Shown: positions 1 through 5,670 of the stretch, one piece after another
Layout of the letters: the number at the start of each line of letters is the position of its first letter
Numbering within the stretch: the stretch's first letter is position 1
Source: Methanobacteriota archaeon
Lineage (GTDB): Archaea; Thermoplasmatota; Poseidoniia; Poseidoniales; Poseidoniaceae
Direction of reading: 5' to 3'
Assembly (NCBI GenBank): GCA_002731395.1
Contig: PCBQ01000036.1
Span: 12,290-17,959 of the forward strand
Length of the DNA: 5,670 nucleotides
Translations under genes and position numbers: made by a program
Notes under the pieces: generated by a model
The model's database searches: none
What the model saw: only the letters and a program-made list of their open reading frames with translations
What the model was told of the DNA's origin: nothing

Positions 1-684
1 GGTCTGCATGGCGTTGTGCAGAAACGGATTGCACAATCACCAAAGCCGCCTTCAGCCGCTCCGCTCACCTTCTTCGCTCAAGGAGGGCGGTGGCTGAGCC
101 TCACCTCTCCGTTGAAGCACCTCGTGGGTGCATGGGATTGCGTTGACGGCTCCCACGCTCTGCTGAGCGTGAATGCCTTGCGTCTCGATGCCGGGAACAT
201 ACACTCAGCAGGGACCGACGGGGCTGGTGTCGTAGCCCTGGCTCGTTTAGCAGGATGCGGTCCAGATGGAGGTGCGGTCCTTCGCATGCGTGGAGGTGGA
301 GGGGCTGCTCGATCGACCGCCCATGCGTGGGTCAACGCAGGAGGACGTGTTCATTTGCTCGAGGGCCGACGGTCACTGGCACCAGCGTTGCCTGATTCGG
401 CTTTGGCAGGTCCCTCGGAACTTGCGGTGTTGGGCATTGATTTCGATGGTGATGGAGGTGGTCTGAAGGCGGGTAAGCACCTCGCTCCTGCCTACCAAAA
501 CAAGGCGCTGCACGCAGGTGTGTCCCTCGATGAAGATCGCCTTGACGGTCGTTGGATGCTCGTGGCCCAGCATCTGGAAGCATGGCGCATTTTATGGGCC
601 CCAGAACTCGAACATGCCTTACCGTCCATTTCTGAGTTGATGGACGATCTGTTGGCCCTTGAGGTCCTCCTCGATGACCCGTGA
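1..684 (+). CDS. Unrecognised soluble protein, 5' end probably outside the window
   Basis: I do not recognise this protein. The frame is open to the left edge (codons read G-L-H-G-V before a GTG at 16), so it is either 5'-truncated or starts at that GTG with 222 residues; too little upstream sequence is visible to decide. Numbering from the GTG, the middle is rich in Gly and Ala (GGGGAA near residue 95). An acidic DFDGDGGG stretch lies near residue 145, and the C-terminus is a leucine-rich acidic helix (ELMDDLLALEVLLDDP). There is no signal peptide, transmembrane segment or cysteine cluster, so it is probably cytoplasmic. Codon third positions look coding, though slightly less GC-rich than in the neighbouring genes. 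It ends 52 bases before the most likely start of the exported protein on the same strand, so the two may be co-transcribed. No function can be assigned. Confidence 0.6.
   Translation, partial: GLHGVVQKRIAQSPKPPSAAPLTFFAQGGRWLSLTSPLKHLVGAWDCVDGSHALLSVNALRLDAGNIHSAGTDGAGVVALARLAGCGPDGGAVLRMRGGGGAARSTAHAWVNAGGRVHLLEGRRSLAPALPDSALAGPSELAVLGIDFDGDGGGLKAGKHLAPAYQNKALHAGVSLDEDRLDGRWMLVAQHLEAWRILWAPELEHALPSISELMDDLLALEVLLDDP
661..665 (+). promoter_or_regulatory. Candidate Shine-Dalgarno GAGGT for an alternative upstream start
   Basis: GAGGT lies 8 bases before an in-frame ATG at 674, which would add 21 residues to the exported protein and overlap the upstream gene by 11 bases. The motif and spacing fit a Shine-Dalgarno site. 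However, the same bases are codons of the upstream gene, and the resulting signal peptide would have an unusually long, mostly polar n-region. The ATG at 737 has no such motif but gives a compact, classical signal peptide. This site is therefore a competing start signal, not a settled one. Confidence 0.3.
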
Positions 685-736
685 GACGACGCAGTCTTGG
701 CCAAGATTGAACACCGTGCGGTCTGACTCATCGGCC

Positions 737-799
737 ATGCGAGCAAGCGTTGCGCTCGTCGCGCTGGCCTTGTTGCTGTGCGCGCCGCTTGCTCATGCG
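737..799 (+). other. Signal peptide coding region
   Basis: Codons 1-21 encode a short basic start (M-R), a hydrophobic core rich in Ala, Val and Leu, and a c-region ending A-H-A before LPPAKDY. This fits signal peptidase I. The lone Cys15 lies inside LLLC and lacks the small residue expected just before a lipobox cysteine, so a lipoprotein is unlikely. Confidence 0.8.
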
Positions 800-3349
800 C
801 TCCCACCAGCGAAGGACTACGACGCTGAACCACATGCAGGGGCCGACTTCCCGATGGGGACGGTCGAGTTGACAACCTCCCTCGGGCAAGAGGTCGGCTT
901 GCATTACCCTGCCATTGAAGCGGGCGTCAAGACCCAGATGGCCGGGAACGGTCCCTACCCCGTGGTGCTGTTCCTTCCCACAGACGGTGAAGGCACCGGG
1001 GATTACACCCTGTTCGCTGAGACCTTGGTGGCGCGCGGCTACGTGGTTGCGGTGACCGGTGGGGTGCCAGAGGGGCCGTGGGCCTTGCAGCCCGTGCTCA
1101 ACCGCGTCTACGAGGTGAGCGACGGCGATGGAAGCGTTCCAGGAAGCTTGGACAGCATGTCTGACCAGTGGGCCATTGGAGGCCACGGGGAAGGTGCAGC
1201 CGCCGCCCTCGAGATGGCTGGGCGCTGGTTTGAGTTGGGTCGCAATGCGGTGCCGCCGAGCGGTATTTTTGGACTTGGCCTGAGCGATGATGGGACCCTC
1301 ATCGAAGATGGCGAGGTCACCGACGACGCCCTTGACCTCCTCTTCGATGCCCCGGCCGTGGGCTTGTTGATTACGGGTTCCGTGGACGAGATTGCCCCTG
1401 TTGAGACAAACGTGCTTCCACTCCTTGACTCAGGTATCGGTGTGGGTTTGCACGTCATGACCTTGCGAGGAGCCAATCACAACCAGTGGAAAGATTCGAC
1501 CGGGCTCTTTGCGGGCGGCGATGGGACGGCAACCATGACGCAGGACGAACAGCACAGCATTGCCGCCCTCCACGTGGTCGCTCTGCTCGACTTGACGACC
1601 CGAGGCGACCACGATGCCTTCTCTGTTGCCTTCAACCGGCCGAGCGACCCGGGCATCCTCAGCGACGCTGATGCTTACCTCGACGAAGACCTCTCCCCTG
1701 CAGAATTGCTGCGCCTCAACCTGACATCGCCAACCAATCAGAGCGGTACGGAAGTCAGCGGCGTGCTCGAATTTAGGGGCCAGGTTGGCTTGTGGGACGG
1801 CAGCGATTGGCATGCTGAGGGCCGCGCTGCTGAAGCGATGTGCTGGTCCAACGATCAATCGATGGAAGTGTACGGCAGCGTCAACGCCACGGGCTGGTTT
1901 TCATGTGACTTGAACGTCACCAACATCGAGCCGGGCCTCTTTGACGCAACGCTCAAACTCAGCATTGATGGCGCTCCGGTGCAGCGTAGCCTGACGTTGG
2001 TGCGGGGCAACGGTCCGCTTGAATCCTTGGCCCCTGTTCCCGCGGTCATCGTGCCACAAGGTGGGCATGCCACGCTGCATGCCGACACCCTCGCAACAGA
2101 TCCTGATGGGCATGACGTGCTGTTCACATCCGCCCAATTGGAAGGGAACAACGCCAGCAAATTTGAGCTCAAGGTTTTGCCCGGTGGGGCGTCTGTGGAA
2201 ATCCGCGACGCCTCCGAGGTGGACTGGCTAGGCGGCGCCGTGCTAAACGCCAGCCTTTCTGCTGCCGGTGAGACCTCACCGCTCCAGGTCTCGGTTCAGG
2301 TGCGGATGGGCGAGGTGGACAATCCCGTGAATGTTCTGAGTGTACCTCCAACCCTCGTGTTTGAGGAGGATGATCCGCAGCAAACCCTCGACCTCAACAT
2401 CCACGTTGTGGATCCAGAGGGCGCTCCGCTCCAGATCATGGTGCAAGGTGAGATGTGGGCGAACATCGGGCCCGTCCGGGCGGCCGTGATGGGGTCCAAC
2501 TTGAGCGTGCTTCCGCTGGCAAACGCATCGGGCTCGGTGGTCATCCCACTGACCGTCAGCGATGGGACAACCGAAGCGGTGAGCGTCAACGTGACCGTGG
2601 TGGTCAAGCCGGTCAATGACCCTCCTCTGCTTAACCAAACCGAACTTGAACTTACCTTGCTTGAGGACGGTGTGCTTGACGTGGACCTCACGATGCTGGC
2701 CTGGGATGCGGACGGTGACCTTCCCGTGGTCAGTGTCATTGATCCACCCACGGAGCTGACGGTGGTGGACGTGGTGGATTCCACGCTCGAAATCCGTCCG
2801 CTTCCGCACGCCAATGGGCGTGTGGGAACAAGCTTGCTTTTCGCCTTCCCAGACGCTGACCTCTCCCTTCCGTTGTCCATCGTCATCGAGCCGGTTGAAG
2901 ATGCAGGCAGCATCCGCCTTGACTGGGTCAGGCCGCTGGCGGGCAACCAAATCGAAGTGCGATGGACGGTGGAAGACCGTGACGATTTGACCAACACCAC
3001 CTTCGCTGGCAGCATGTCTGACGGTGATGGTTTGGCCATGGTGGAGGCCGGTACACCGTCATGCGGACCGGCGTTGCTCGATGACCGTGGCGTGCCGCTG
3101 TGGTCGGTGACCTGCGACAGCGTCTGGAACCTCCCGTCTTCGTCCCTGATGGGCATGATGCTGCGTGTTGAAGAATCGCACGTTGGTTCCGAAGAGCGTG
3201 TGGTGTACGCGCTGCCGATTCAGGTTGATGCATCGTCCGATACAACGGTTGATGACGAAGCAGGAGGGCGCTCCGGAGCGATCTTCTTTGTTGGAGGTTT
3301 TGTCGCACTTGCCGTGCTTGGATTCGTGGCGTGGCGGGCAAAGGAATGA
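737..3349 (+). CDS. Secreted, membrane-anchored protein: degenerate alpha/beta-hydrolase domain plus cadherin/Ig-like repeats
   Basis: An 870-residue exported protein. Residues 1-21 form a Sec signal peptide (MRA, hydrophobic core, cleavage after AHA); this is why the ATG at 737 is preferred over the ATG at 674. Residues ~40-290 resemble alpha/beta hydrolases of the dienelactone hydrolase/acetylhydrolase type: PYPVVLFLP strand, ARGYVVAV, elbow GGHGEGAAAALE, acid loop LLITGSVDEIAP (Asp217) and GANHNQW (His248). The elbow has Gly151 where the nucleophilic Ser should be, so catalysis is doubtful. Residues ~315-425 are an Ig-like domain with Cys369 and Cys390. Three cadherin/Ig-like repeats follow (~425-720), then a beta-type region with Cys776 and Cys793. 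A transmembrane helix (~847-866) and the tail RAKE end the chain, so the bulk should face outside the cell. A binding, adhesion or substrate-capture role is inferred; an active esterase/peptidase using another residue cannot be excluded. Confidence 0.9.
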   Translation: MRASVALVALALLLCAPLAHALPPAKDYDAEPHAGADFPMGTVELTTSLGQEVGLHYPAIEAGVKTQMAGNGPYPVVLFLPTDGEGTGDYTLFAETLVARGYVVAVTGGVPEGPWALQPVLNRVYEVSDGDGSVPGSLDSMSDQWAIGGHGEGAAAALEMAGRWFELGRNAVPPSGIFGLGLSDDGTLIEDGEVTDDALDLLFDAPAVGLLITGSVDEIAPVETNVLPLLDSGIGVGLHVMTLRGANHNQWKDSTGLFAGGDGTATMTQDEQHSIAALHVVALLDLTTRGDHDAFSVAFNRPSDPGILSDADAYLDEDLSPAELLRLNLTSPTNQSGTEVSGVLEFRGQVGLWDGSDWHAEGRAAEAMCWSNDQSMEVYGSVNATGWFSCDLNVTNIEPGLFDATLKLSIDGAPVQRSLTLVRGNGPLESLAPVPAVIVPQGGHATLHADTLATDPDGHDVLFTSAQLEGNNASKFELKVLPGGASVEIRDASEVDWLGGAVLNASLSAAGETSPLQVSVQVRMGEVDNPVNVLSVPPTLVFEEDDPQQTLDLNIHVVDPEGAPLQIMVQGEMWANIGPVRAAVMGSNLSVLPLANASGSVVIPLTVSDGTTEAVSVNVTVVVKPVNDPPLLNQTELELTLLEDGVLDVDLTMLAWDADGDLPVVSVIDPPTELTVVDVVDSTLEIRPLPHANGRVGTSLLFAFPDADLSLPLSIVIEPVEDAGSIRLDWVRPLAGNQIEVRWTVEDRDDLTNTTFAGSMSDGDGLAMVEAGTPSCGPALLDDRGVPLWSVTCDSVWNLPSSSLMGMMLRVEESHVGSEERVVYALPIQVDASSDTTVDDEAGGRSGAIFFVGGFVALAVLGFVAWRAKE
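2009..2896 (+). repeat. Three tandem cadherin/Ig-like domain repeats (protein level)
   Basis: Within the exported protein, an Asp-rich motif recurs at near-regular spacing: DPDGHD at residue 455, DPEGAP at 559 and DADGDL at 657, about 104 and 98 residues apart. Each sits early in a beta-rich unit of about 100 residues. The linkers include VDNPV (~528), VKPVNDPP (~623-630) and IEPVEDAG (~717-724), typical of tandem cadherin-like repeats. Acidic motifs of this type often bind calcium in the family; whether these do is inference. The repeats have diverged and show no obvious DNA-level identity. Confidence 0.75.
3275..3334 (+). other. C-terminal transmembrane anchor coding region
   Basis: Residues ~847-866 of the exported protein form an uninterrupted hydrophobic segment (GAIFFVGGFVALAVLGFVAW). 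It follows a Ser/Thr/Asp-rich linker (SSDTTVDDEAGG) and is followed by the basic tail RAKE. The positive charge after the helix favours an outside-to-inside orientation with nearly the whole protein extracellular. Confidence 0.85.
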
Positions 3350-3352
3350 TCA
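3347..3352. other. Tail-to-tail junction with no intergenic base (TGATCA)
   Basis: The + strand stop TGA (3347-3349) is directly followed by TCA (3350-3352), the complement of the - strand stop TGA. The two stops form a palindrome and the convergent genes share no spacer. Any transcript end for either gene must therefore lie inside the other gene. Both ends look genuine: RAKE after a transmembrane helix on one side, and the conserved family ending KHGNIPL on the other. Confidence 0.95.
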
Positions 3353-4912
3353 CAACGGTATGTTTCCGTGCTTCTTCGGTGGCGTCCACTCACGCTTCGA
3401 GGCCAAGACGTTGAGGGCTCGAATCAGCCTCAACCGTGATTCCGACGGTTCGATAACGTCGTCCAACCACCCGTTCCTCGCCGCCACATATGGGTCGCCA
3501 AACTTTGCCTTGTATTCGTCGATGAGGTTTTGCCGGACGGTCTCCTTTTCCGCTTCCTCTGCGGCAGCAATTTCACGCCTGTGAATGATGTTGACCGCGC
3601 CCTCTGCACCCATCACAGCGAGTTCAGCCGTGGGCCATGCCACGTTGTAATCGCTGGCCAAGTGCTTACAGGACATGGCAAGATATGCGCCACCGTAGGC
3701 CTTCCGAGTGACCAAGGTCATCTTCGGAACGGTGGCCTCGGCATAGGCGTACAGGAGCTTTGCCCCGTGCCGGATGATGCCACCCCATTCTTGCACCACG
3801 CCGGGAAGGAAACCAGGGACATCCTCAACGGTCAGAAGGGGGAGGTTGAACGCGTCGCAGGTCCGAATGAATCGAGCGGCTTTGATGGACGCATCGATGT
3901 CCAAACAACCTGCGAGCACCTGCGGTTGGTTGGCGATCACGCCCACAGAGCGCCCGCCAAGGCGGGCGAAACCGATGATGATGTTCTCCGCATATGCGTC
4001 GAAGAGTTGGACAAAGCGGCCATCGTCGACGATGGTTTCGATGACCTTCACCATGTCGTACGGCTTGTTCGGGTTATCTGGAACGATGGACTCCAAATCT
4101 TCCGTGAGCCGATCGCGCGGATCAGCGGTCTCTTCGAAAGGTGGCGCAGCATCGTTGTGATCAGGGAGGAAAGACAGCAGATCGGCGGCGATGGCACAAG
4201 CGTCGTCTTCGTCGTCAGCGACGAGGCAGGCGATACCGCTTCGTGAAGCGTGCAGGTTGGCGCCGCCAAGTCCGGGCGCGTCAACTTCGCCGGACATGAC
4301 CTCAGGCGTTTCAAGCGGGGAAGAAAGGAAGAGTTGGCCGTGTTCCTCGCCAAGGATCGTGAAGTCAGCCAAAGCTGCAGCCAAGGCGCTGACTCCGACC
4401 ACCGGCCCGAGCACCAAACTCAGCATGGGGATGCGGCCGCTGCATTGCACCATGCGGTCCAGCAGTTCCCCGGTGCCGCCGAGGGCTGCGATGCCGTCTT
4501 GGGCGCGCTGGCCACCCCCGTCCCAGATGCCCACCAGCGGGGCTCGGGCACGCTCAGCCATCTCAACGACCTTGGCGATCTTCAGGGCATGCATCTCGCC
4601 CATGCTGCCGCCATGCACGCTGAAATCCTGTGCGAAACAATACACTCGGCGTCCGTCGATGCTGCCGTGTCCTGCCACCACGCCGTCTCCTGATGATGGG
4701 TGAAGGTGCATGTTGTGGTCTGTCGTTCGGTGGGTCACGAAGGCATCCAGTTCGATGAAGGAGCCTTCGTCAAGGAGCATGCCGATGCGCTCCCGTGCCG
4801 TGCCTCGGCCGGTGGCGCGGATGGCCTCGAGTTTACGGGCTCCACCGCCCTTCTCGATGGTGCTTCGACGGTCGCGAAGCTCGCGAAGTCGCGCACCGTT
4901 GACGCCCTCCAT
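3350..4912 (-). CDS. pccB: Acyl-CoA carboxylase carboxyltransferase (beta) subunit, propionyl/methylmalonyl-CoA type
   Basis: A full-length member (520 residues; the family is about 510-530) of the biotin-dependent carboxyltransferases, which move a carboxyl group between carboxybiotin and an acyl-CoA. It acts in the cytoplasm with a biotin carboxylase and a biotin carrier, neither seen here. Family landmarks in order are GTARERIGMLLDEGSF (37-52), QDFSVHGGSMGEMHALKI (95-112), the N-domain oxyanion region DGGGQRAQDG (131-140), LDIDASIKAARFIRTCDAFN (337-356), VPGFLPGVVQEWGGIIRHGAK (365-385), RKAYGGAYLAM (403-413), WPTAELAVMGAEGAVNII (426-443) and the ending PPKKHGNIPL. Leu411 sits where propionyl-CoA carboxylases often have a specificity-setting Asp. 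The start is the ATG at 4912, which matches family N-termini; a TTG at 4957 overlapping the gatD stop would add 15 residues. Neither start has a well-placed Shine-Dalgarno. A methylmalonyl-CoA decarboxylase alpha subunit or broader acyl-CoA carboxylase is possible. Confidence 0.93.
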   Translation of the reverse strand: MEGVNGARLRELRDRRSTIEKGGGARKLEAIRATGRGTARERIGMLLDEGSFIELDAFVTHRTTDHNMHLHPSSGDGVVAGHGSIDGRRVYCFAQDFSVHGGSMGEMHALKIAKVVEMAERARAPLVGIWDGGGQRAQDGIAALGGTGELLDRMVQCSGRIPMLSLVLGPVVGVSALAAALADFTILGEEHGQLFLSSPLETPEVMSGEVDAPGLGGANLHASRSGIACLVADDEDDACAIAADLLSFLPDHNDAAPPFEETADPRDRLTEDLESIVPDNPNKPYDMVKVIETIVDDGRFVQLFDAYAENIIIGFARLGGRSVGVIANQPQVLAGCLDIDASIKAARFIRTCDAFNLPLLTVEDVPGFLPGVVQEWGGIIRHGAKLLYAYAEATVPKMTLVTRKAYGGAYLAMSCKHLASDYNVAWPTAELAVMGAEGAVNIIHRREIAAAEEAEKETVRQNLIDEYKAKFGDPYVAARNGWLDDVIEPSESRLRLIRALNVLASKREWTPPKKHGNIPL

Positions 4913-4953
4913 GGGCTTGTCTTGCTCAACGCGGTTCTTGATGTGCTCGCTGT

Positions 4954-5670
4954 TCAAAGCCGCGGCGGATTCTCTCCACACAGGTCTGCATGGAGGAGTT
5001 CCTCGAGGGACATGTCGTTGCTGATCAAGAAGTGAACCTTGACGGCCACCGTGTCCGGGTGGCAGGTGAGCCCGTGTCCGAGAAGACCCAGGTCTTGCTG
5101 TTCCCTCCCTTTGGCGTAGACGTTCATGTCGACGGGGCCTTCCATGCATTGTGTGGTGACGATGATGGGCATTTTCCGGTTGGAAGCACGCATCAAGGCC
5201 TTCCAGATGCCCTTGTTTTCGGGGGCGTCACCTTTTGGGTCGCTCATGGGAAGGTGGCCTAGGCCGGTGCCGTGGATCACGATTGCCGCCGGGCCGGTTG
5301 CGGCGAGTGCTTCGATGTGCTCCGCACGGAGCCATGCGTTCGCGGTCAGTTGTGGGAGGTTAAGATCGGGCCTGTATGCTGCCGGGGACGTGGCCACCGG
5401 GCGTTGCGTTGCGTTGTGCACTCCTTCCGCGTAAGCGTCGCTGAGGGCGTGGTGGCAACCGTCGTGGCCCACCTCCACATGTCCGATGGGCGAGGCGTTG
5501 AGTGCGCGGAAAGCATCCCTTCGCGTGGAGTGCATCTTTCTCGTGGCGACGCCAGGTAGGATGGCGCAGCGCCCATCATCAGAAGATGCGTGCATGACGA
5601 TCACCGTTGCGTCGCCCAAGGCTCCGGTTGGACGTGGCCCATGTGCAGCCCAATGAACCGCAGCGAGGAG
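4954..5670 (-). CDS. gatD: Glu-tRNA(Gln) amidotransferase subunit D, C-terminal part
   Basis: The frame is open to the right edge, so the 5' part (AMP-like N-domain and the first asparaginase Thr and Thr-Asp motifs) is outside; 238 C-terminal residues are present. GatD is the asparaginase-like subunit that releases ammonia from an amide donor so GatE can convert Glu-tRNA(Gln) to Gln-tRNA(Gln). Visible landmarks are AAVHWAA, VIVMHAS, RKMHSTRRDAFRALN (its Lys, codon 5536-5538, aligns with the catalytic Lys of asparaginases), IVIHGTGLGHLP, PIIVTTQC, the GatD signature VDMNVYAKGRE, and the tail SLEELLHADLCGEN. The MNVY..GR signature separates it from plain L-asparaginases. A TTG at 5619 is only an internal codon, because family-conserved sequence continues upstream of it. 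The carboxyltransferase gene, not gatE, follows after 41 bases. Confidence 0.92.
   Translation of the reverse strand, partial: LLAAVHWAAHGPRPTGALGDATVIVMHASSDDGRCAILPGVATRKMHSTRRDAFRALNASPIGHVEVGHDGCHHALSDAYAEGVHNATQRPVATSPAAYRPDLNLPQLTANAWLRAEHIEALAATGPAAIVIHGTGLGHLPMSDPKGDAPENKGIWKALMRASNRKMPIIVTTQCMEGPVDMNVYAKGREQQDLGLLGHGLTCHPDTVAVKVHFLISNDMSLEELLHADLCGENPPRL

Noticed and set aside
685..736. Gap before the surface protein, searched for a BRE/TATA promoter.
   Set aside because: No convincing AT-rich box at a sensible distance from either candidate start.
779..783. Cys15 in the signal peptide, considered as a lipobox cysteine.
   Set aside because: The preceding residues are Leu-Leu-Leu, without the Gly, Ala or Ser expected at -1, and a better signal peptidase I site (AHA) follows.
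2276..3156. Long - strand open frames (224 and 286 codons) opposite the surface protein.
   Set aside because: Low-complexity Ser/Thr/Arg- or His-rich translations without a motif; shadows of the repeat-coding strand.
3285..3305. T-rich patch near the end of the surface protein gene, considered as an archaeal terminator.
   Set aside because: The T-runs are short and interrupted and encode the transmembrane helix; there is too little to call a terminator.
3951..3968. Perfect 8-base inverted repeat CGCCCGCC-AA-GGCGGGCG inside the carboxyltransferase gene.
   Set aside because: It encodes the conserved FARLGGRS segment, has only a two-base loop and no following T-run, and lies mid-gene, so it is best explained by codon choice and not by a terminator or protein-binding site.
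3530..4246. Long + strand open frame (238 codons) opposite the carboxyltransferase gene, with several similar ones between 4191 and 5035.
   Set aside because: They lie antisense to strongly conserved codons of the carboxyltransferase and gatD, show no recognisable domain, and are the usual by-product of GC-rich coding on the other strand.
4871..4888. Short tandem repeat (GTCGCGAAG then CTCGCGAAG).
   Set aside because: It encodes the RLRELRD segment of the carboxyltransferase N-terminal helix, where repeated Leu-Arg residues produce the similarity.

Overview
This 5.67 kb stretch of moderately high-GC DNA most likely comes from an archaeon. The best pointer is the right-hand gene, a recognisable GatD, the archaea-specific subunit of the Glu-tRNA(Gln) amidotransferase. 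A large secreted protein with tandem Ig/cadherin-like domains and a single C-terminal membrane anchor is a style common in marine Thermoplasmatota such as Marine Group II (Poseidoniales). The archaeal call is well supported; the narrower group is inferred from style.

The window is tightly packed, with four genes in two converging pairs. On the + strand are (1) the 3' part, or nearly all, of an unrecognised soluble protein ending at 684, and (2) an 870-residue exported protein (737-3349). Protein 2 has a signal peptide, an alpha/beta-hydrolase-like domain, an Ig-like domain with a cysteine pair, three tandem cadherin/Ig-like repeats, a further beta-type region with a cysteine pair, a transmembrane helix and a four-residue tail. 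On the - strand, read from the right edge, are (3) the C-terminal 238 residues of gatD (5670 down to 4954) and (4) a full-length carboxyltransferase subunit of a biotin-dependent acyl-CoA carboxylase (propionyl/methylmalonyl-CoA type, 4912 down to 3350).

The convergent genes meet with no base between them: TGA of the surface protein and TGA of the carboxyltransferase together form TGATCA. gatD and the carboxyltransferase gene lie 41 bases apart on the same strand and are probably co-transcribed, although their functions (tRNA-dependent glutamine formation, and acyl-CoA carboxylation or decarboxylation) are not obviously linked. No gatE, biotin carboxylase or biotin carrier gene is visible.

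The most notable observation is that the hydrolase-like domain of the surface protein has Gly where the family has its nucleophilic Ser (GHGEG in place of GHSxG), while the expected Asp and His positions appear intact. This suggests a surface-displayed pseudo-hydrolase. I see no RNA gene, CRISPR array, insertion sequence, defence system or clear terminator, and no gene-free stretch longer than about 50 bases.
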